The notes beneath the pieces were generated by a model, which was not told where the DNA came from, made no database searches, and saw only the letters and a program-made list of their open reading frames with translations. The position numbers and the translations under genes are program-made. 24,812 nt of DNA from positions 1 to 24,812 of the forward strand of contig DBFWPL010000007.1 in the NCBI GenBank assembly GCA_048463395.1, read 5' to 3'. Below are positions 22,549 to 24,812 of this stretch, piece after piece (within the stretch, counting starts at the first letter, position 1; every line of letters starts with the position of its first letter). The stretch comes from JAGAJR01 sp048463395. GTDB taxonomy: Bacteria > Pseudomonadota > Alphaproteobacteria > RF32 > CAG-239.

Positions 22549-24534
22549 ATGTGTTTTTGCAAATGTAAAAAGCAAGCCCGCGACATGGCTAACGCCATTC
22601 GTTTTCTGAGTGCCGACGCTATTGAAAAATCCAAATCCGGACACCCGGGAATGCCTTTGGGTATGGCAGATGTAGCCACGGTTTTGTTTACAAAATACAT
22701 TAAGCTTAATCCGAAAACTCCGCACTGGTTTGACCGTGACCGTTTTGTCCTTTCCGCCGGACACGGTTCCATGCTTTTGTATTCTCTTCTGTATCTGATG
22801 GGATATGAAGACATTAACATTGACGATATTCGCAACTTCCGCCAGCTTGGAGCCAAGACCGCCGGACACCCTGAATATGGTCATTTGGCAGGAATCGACA
22901 TGACAACCGGACCGTTGGGTCAAGGCATTTCCTCTTCCGTGGGTATGGCTTTGGCAGAAAGAATCCTGAATGCAAAATTCGGCGATGATGTTTGCAGCCA
23001 CTACACCTACGTTATTGCCGGCGACGGATGTTTGATGGAAGGCATTTCCGAAGAGGCAATTTCTTTGGCCGGACATCTTGGTTTGAACAAACTGATTGTT
23101 TTCTGGGATAATAATAATATCACCATTGACGGCAATGTTACCGCCGCCAACTCCACCAATCAAATCAAACGTTTTCAGGCTGTCGGTTGGAACACGATTG
23201 AAATTGACGGACATAACTATAATCAAATCGATAAGGCCGTCAAAAAGGCTCAAAAATCATCCAAACCGACCTTAATCGCCTGCAAGACCAAAATCGGTTT
23301 CGGAGCTCCTAATAAATGCGGCACCTCAAAATGCCATGGTTCTCCGTTGGGGGCCGAGGAAGTCGCTGCTATGAGACAGGCTTTGAACTGGAATTATGAT
23401 CCGTTTGTTGTTCCGGATGAAATTCTTTCCGCATGGAGAACCGCCGGAAAAAGAAACGAAGCCGAATATAAGGCATGGGAACAAAGAGCCAAAGCCAAAG
23501 GAAAAGAATTTTTGGATGTTATCGCAAACAAGCTTCCTCGCGGTTGGGATAAGGACTTAAAAGAACTTAAGAAAAAAGCTATTGCCGAAAAAACAAAAGT
23601 TGCCACCCGCAAAGCTTCGCAACTGTGTTTGGAAGCGATTGTTCCGAATGTCCCTGAGATTGTGGGTGGTTCGGCAGACTTAGCCGCTTCCAACCTGACG
23701 TTTGTCAACGGCATGAAAACCGTTGTTAAGGGGGATTATAACGGCAACAACATTATGTACGGCATTCGTGAACACGTTATGGGGGCGGTTATGAACGGAA
23801 TGTCTCTGCACGGGGGAATTATTCCTTACGGAGGAACGTTCTTTGTTTTCTCCGATTATATGCGTCCGGCACAACGTTTGGCAGCATTAATGGGAATCCG
23901 AGCCATTTATGTTTTAACGCATGATTCCATCGGTGTCGGCGAAGACGGACCAACCCACCAACCGATAGAACATCTGGCCTCTTACCGCTGTATGCCGAAT
24001 ATTTTGACTTTCCGCCCTTGTGATGTGGTGGAAACGGCAGAAGCCTGGCAGGTTGCCGTTGAAACAGACGACAAGCCAAGCATTTTGGCGTTGACCCGCC
24101 AAAATCTTCCGCTTTTGAGAACTTCTTCCGAGCTTAATTTGACGGCTCGCGGCGGTTATGTCATTTCTGATACGGAAAAAGGCAAAAAACGTCAGGCAAC
24201 TTTGATTGCCACAGGTTCAGAAGTTTCTCTGGCCGTTGAAGCTCAGGCAAAACTTCGGGAAGAAGGGATTGAAACCGCCGTTGTTTCCATGCCTTGCACC
24301 GAGTTGTTTGACGCTCAGGATTTGACTTATCAGGAAGAAATTCTCGGAACGGCTCCGAGAATCGCCATTGAGGCTGCATCCAAATTCGGATGGGAAAAAT
24401 ATGTGGGCTTAAAAGGCGATATTATCGGTATGGACGGCTTCGGAGCTTCCGGCCCCGCTGAAGAATTATACAAATACTTTGGTATTACGGTTGAAGAAGT
24501 CATCGACAGCGTCAAAAACTGCCTGAAAGATTAA
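22549..24534 (+). CDS. tkt: Transketolase
   Basis: This thiamine-diphosphate enzyme moves two-carbon units between sugar phosphates, linking the pentose phosphate pathway to glycolysis. The 661-residue length is normal. Visible blocks are SGHPGMPLGMA with H32, SAGHGSML with H72, the ThDP motif from GDG (158-160) to DNNN, GIREHVMG with the catalytic Glu, and HDSIGVGEDGPTHQP. The start ATG 22549 is well supported by AGGAG (22536-22540) 8 bases upstream. The first residues, MCFCKCKKQ, are unusual for the enzyme, with three Cys in a CxCxC array just before the normal start of similarity. It is last in the plus-strand run and has a strong terminator. rpe and fba, which share its metabolites, are in the same window. 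Confidence 0.97.
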   Translation: MCFCKCKKQARDMANAIRFLSADAIEKSKSGHPGMPLGMADVATVLFTKYIKLNPKTPHWFDRDRFVLSAGHGSMLLYSLLYLMGYEDINIDDIRNFRQLGAKTAGHPEYGHLAGIDMTTGPLGQGISSSVGMALAERILNAKFGDDVCSHYTYVIAGDGCLMEGISEEAISLAGHLGLNKLIVFWDNNNITIDGNVTAANSTNQIKRFQAVGWNTIEIDGHNYNQIDKAVKKAQKSSKPTLIACKTKIGFGAPNKCGTSKCHGSPLGAEEVAAMRQALNWNYDPFVVPDEILSAWRTAGKRNEAEYKAWEQRAKAKGKEFLDVIANKLPRGWDKDLKELKKKAIAEKTKVATRKASQLCLEAIVPNVPEIVGGSADLAASNLTFVNGMKTVVKGDYNGNNIMYGIREHVMGAVMNGMSLHGGIIPYGGTFFVFSDYMRPAQRLAALMGIRAIYVLTHDSIGVGEDGPTHQPIEHLASYRCMPNILTFRPCDVVETAEAWQVAVETDDKPSILALTRQNLPLLRTSSELNLTARGGYVISDTEKGKKRQATLIATGSEVSLAVEAQAKLREEGIETAVVSMPCTELFDAQDLTYQEEILGTAPRIAIEAASKFGWEKYVGLKGDIIGMDGFGASGPAEELYKYFGITVEEVIDSVKNCLKD

Positions 24535-24555
24535 ATACTAGTTATGCAAGACCTC

Positions 24556-24580
24556 AGCCCCTCTGATGAGGGGCTTTTTT
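24556..24580 (+). terminator. Terminator of transketolase
   Basis: AGCCCCTC (24556-24563) pairs perfectly with GAGGGGCT (24568-24575) over TGAT, followed by a run of six T. Confidence 0.9.
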
Positions 24581-24723
24581 GTGTCGATTCGGCACTGGCG
24601 GAAATTGGCGGTGTTGAGTATCTGCCTTGACATTCCGTTGGTATCTGCGTGCGTGCTGAGGGGTTAATAATGTAACAGAAATGTTAAAAAGTGCTTTAAA
24701 AGCGTGGGCGTATGCACTTTTTT
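24581..24723 (+). other. Non-coding stretch, possible small RNA ending in a hairpin
   Basis: There is no convincing open reading frame between the transketolase terminator and the next gene. The first part is richer in G and C than the surroundings and has GTATCTGC twice (24618-24625, 24641-24648) in a partial direct repeat. It ends in AAAAAGTGC (24686-24694) pairing with GCACTTTTT (24714-24722), a terminator-like hairpin with a 19-base loop and a T tract. This may be a small RNA gene, a leader or attenuator of the next gene, or remnant sequence. Confidence 0.3.
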
Positions 24724-24724
24724 G

Positions 24725-24763
24725 TTGCAAAAAAAAAAAATGACTTAGTATAGATAGTATAGG
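24725..24763 (+). promoter_or_regulatory. Candidate promoter of the gene at the right edge
   Basis: TTGCAA (24725-24730) and TATAGA (24749-24754) are 18 bases apart, across a run of A. A second TATA-like element, TATAGG, follows at 24758-24763. The start codon is 33 bases further on. Confidence 0.42.
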
Positions 24764-24795
24764 CTTTGGTTCAAGAATTACTATGAGGTGATACT

Positions 24796-24812
24796 ATGGT
24801 AAACGCTAAGTA
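24796..24812 (+). CDS. 5' end of an unidentified gene (truncated)
   Basis: ATG at 24796 starts M-V-N-A-K and runs off the window. A GAGGTG SD (24785-24790) lies 5 bases upstream, and a promoter-like sequence precedes it. Glyceraldehyde-3-phosphate dehydrogenase often follows transketolase in alphaproteobacteria, but five codons cannot support any identity. Confidence 0.6.

Noticed and set aside
22198..23253. Long minus-strand open frame (351 codons) opposite the lipoprotein and transketolase
   Set aside because: It lies antisense to well-supported genes, its translation has no recognisable domain, and its length follows from the codon composition of transketolase.
1..24812. Mobile element, defence system or phage cargo
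   Set aside because: I looked for transposase, integrase, nuclease, toxin-antitoxin and phage structural motifs in the translated frames and for terminal repeats at boundaries, and saw none. Gene content is mostly housekeeping.

Overview
The window looks like a chromosomal segment of an AT-rich (roughly 40-43% GC by eye) Gram-negative bacterium, most likely a member of the Alphaproteobacteria. The lineage call is inference. It rests on the yfgM-bamB-der gene order, outer-membrane lipoproteins, a TrmA-family methyltransferase without a TRAM domain, an MPP-like M16 peptidase, and Der with NKCE in its first GTPase domain. Cys-rich repeat proteins ending in a DUF1566-like domain, plus several lineage-restricted hypothetical genes, suggest an uncultured host-associated (gut-type) member. 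I see no tRNA, rRNA, CRISPR array, insertion sequence or phage gene.

Layout. 1-1056 is the 3' part of a Cys-rich repeat surface protein, closed by a terminator. 1097-4943 is a minus-strand cluster transcribed tgt, then a LOG-family gene, then an ABC exporter. A divergent promoter region separates tgt from an M16 peptidase (5104-6360), which converges on a phoB-like regulator through a bidirectional terminator. The regulator lies behind rpe on the minus strand (6414-7822). A ferritin-like gene (7968-8480) and a helical hypothetical gene (8622-10016) follow on the plus strand. Then come a small exported protein and class II fructose-bisphosphate aldolase on the minus strand (10154-11704). Next are a small membrane protein (11900-12250) and a 449-residue protein with an HExxH motif (12372-13721) on the plus strand.

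From 13762 to 17171 on the minus strand is yfgM-bamB-der, joining outer-membrane protein assembly with ribosome biogenesis. It is preceded by a membrane protein that appears internally duplicated (17269-18444). The last third (18629-24534) is all plus strand: a membrane PAS-GGDEF diguanylate cyclase with a long Pro/Gln-rich tail, an rRNA or tRNA m5U methyltransferase, a small lipoprotein and transketolase. The final bases hold a promoter, a ribosome binding site and the first codons of another gene.

Most genes are housekeeping: central carbon metabolism (rpe, fba, tkt), tRNA and rRNA modification, and envelope biogenesis. The parts that conventional families do not explain are: the 102-base repeats at the left edge; the HExxH protein; the tail of the diguanylate cyclase; the Cys-rich N-terminus of transketolase; and the 3' intergenic region after transketolase.
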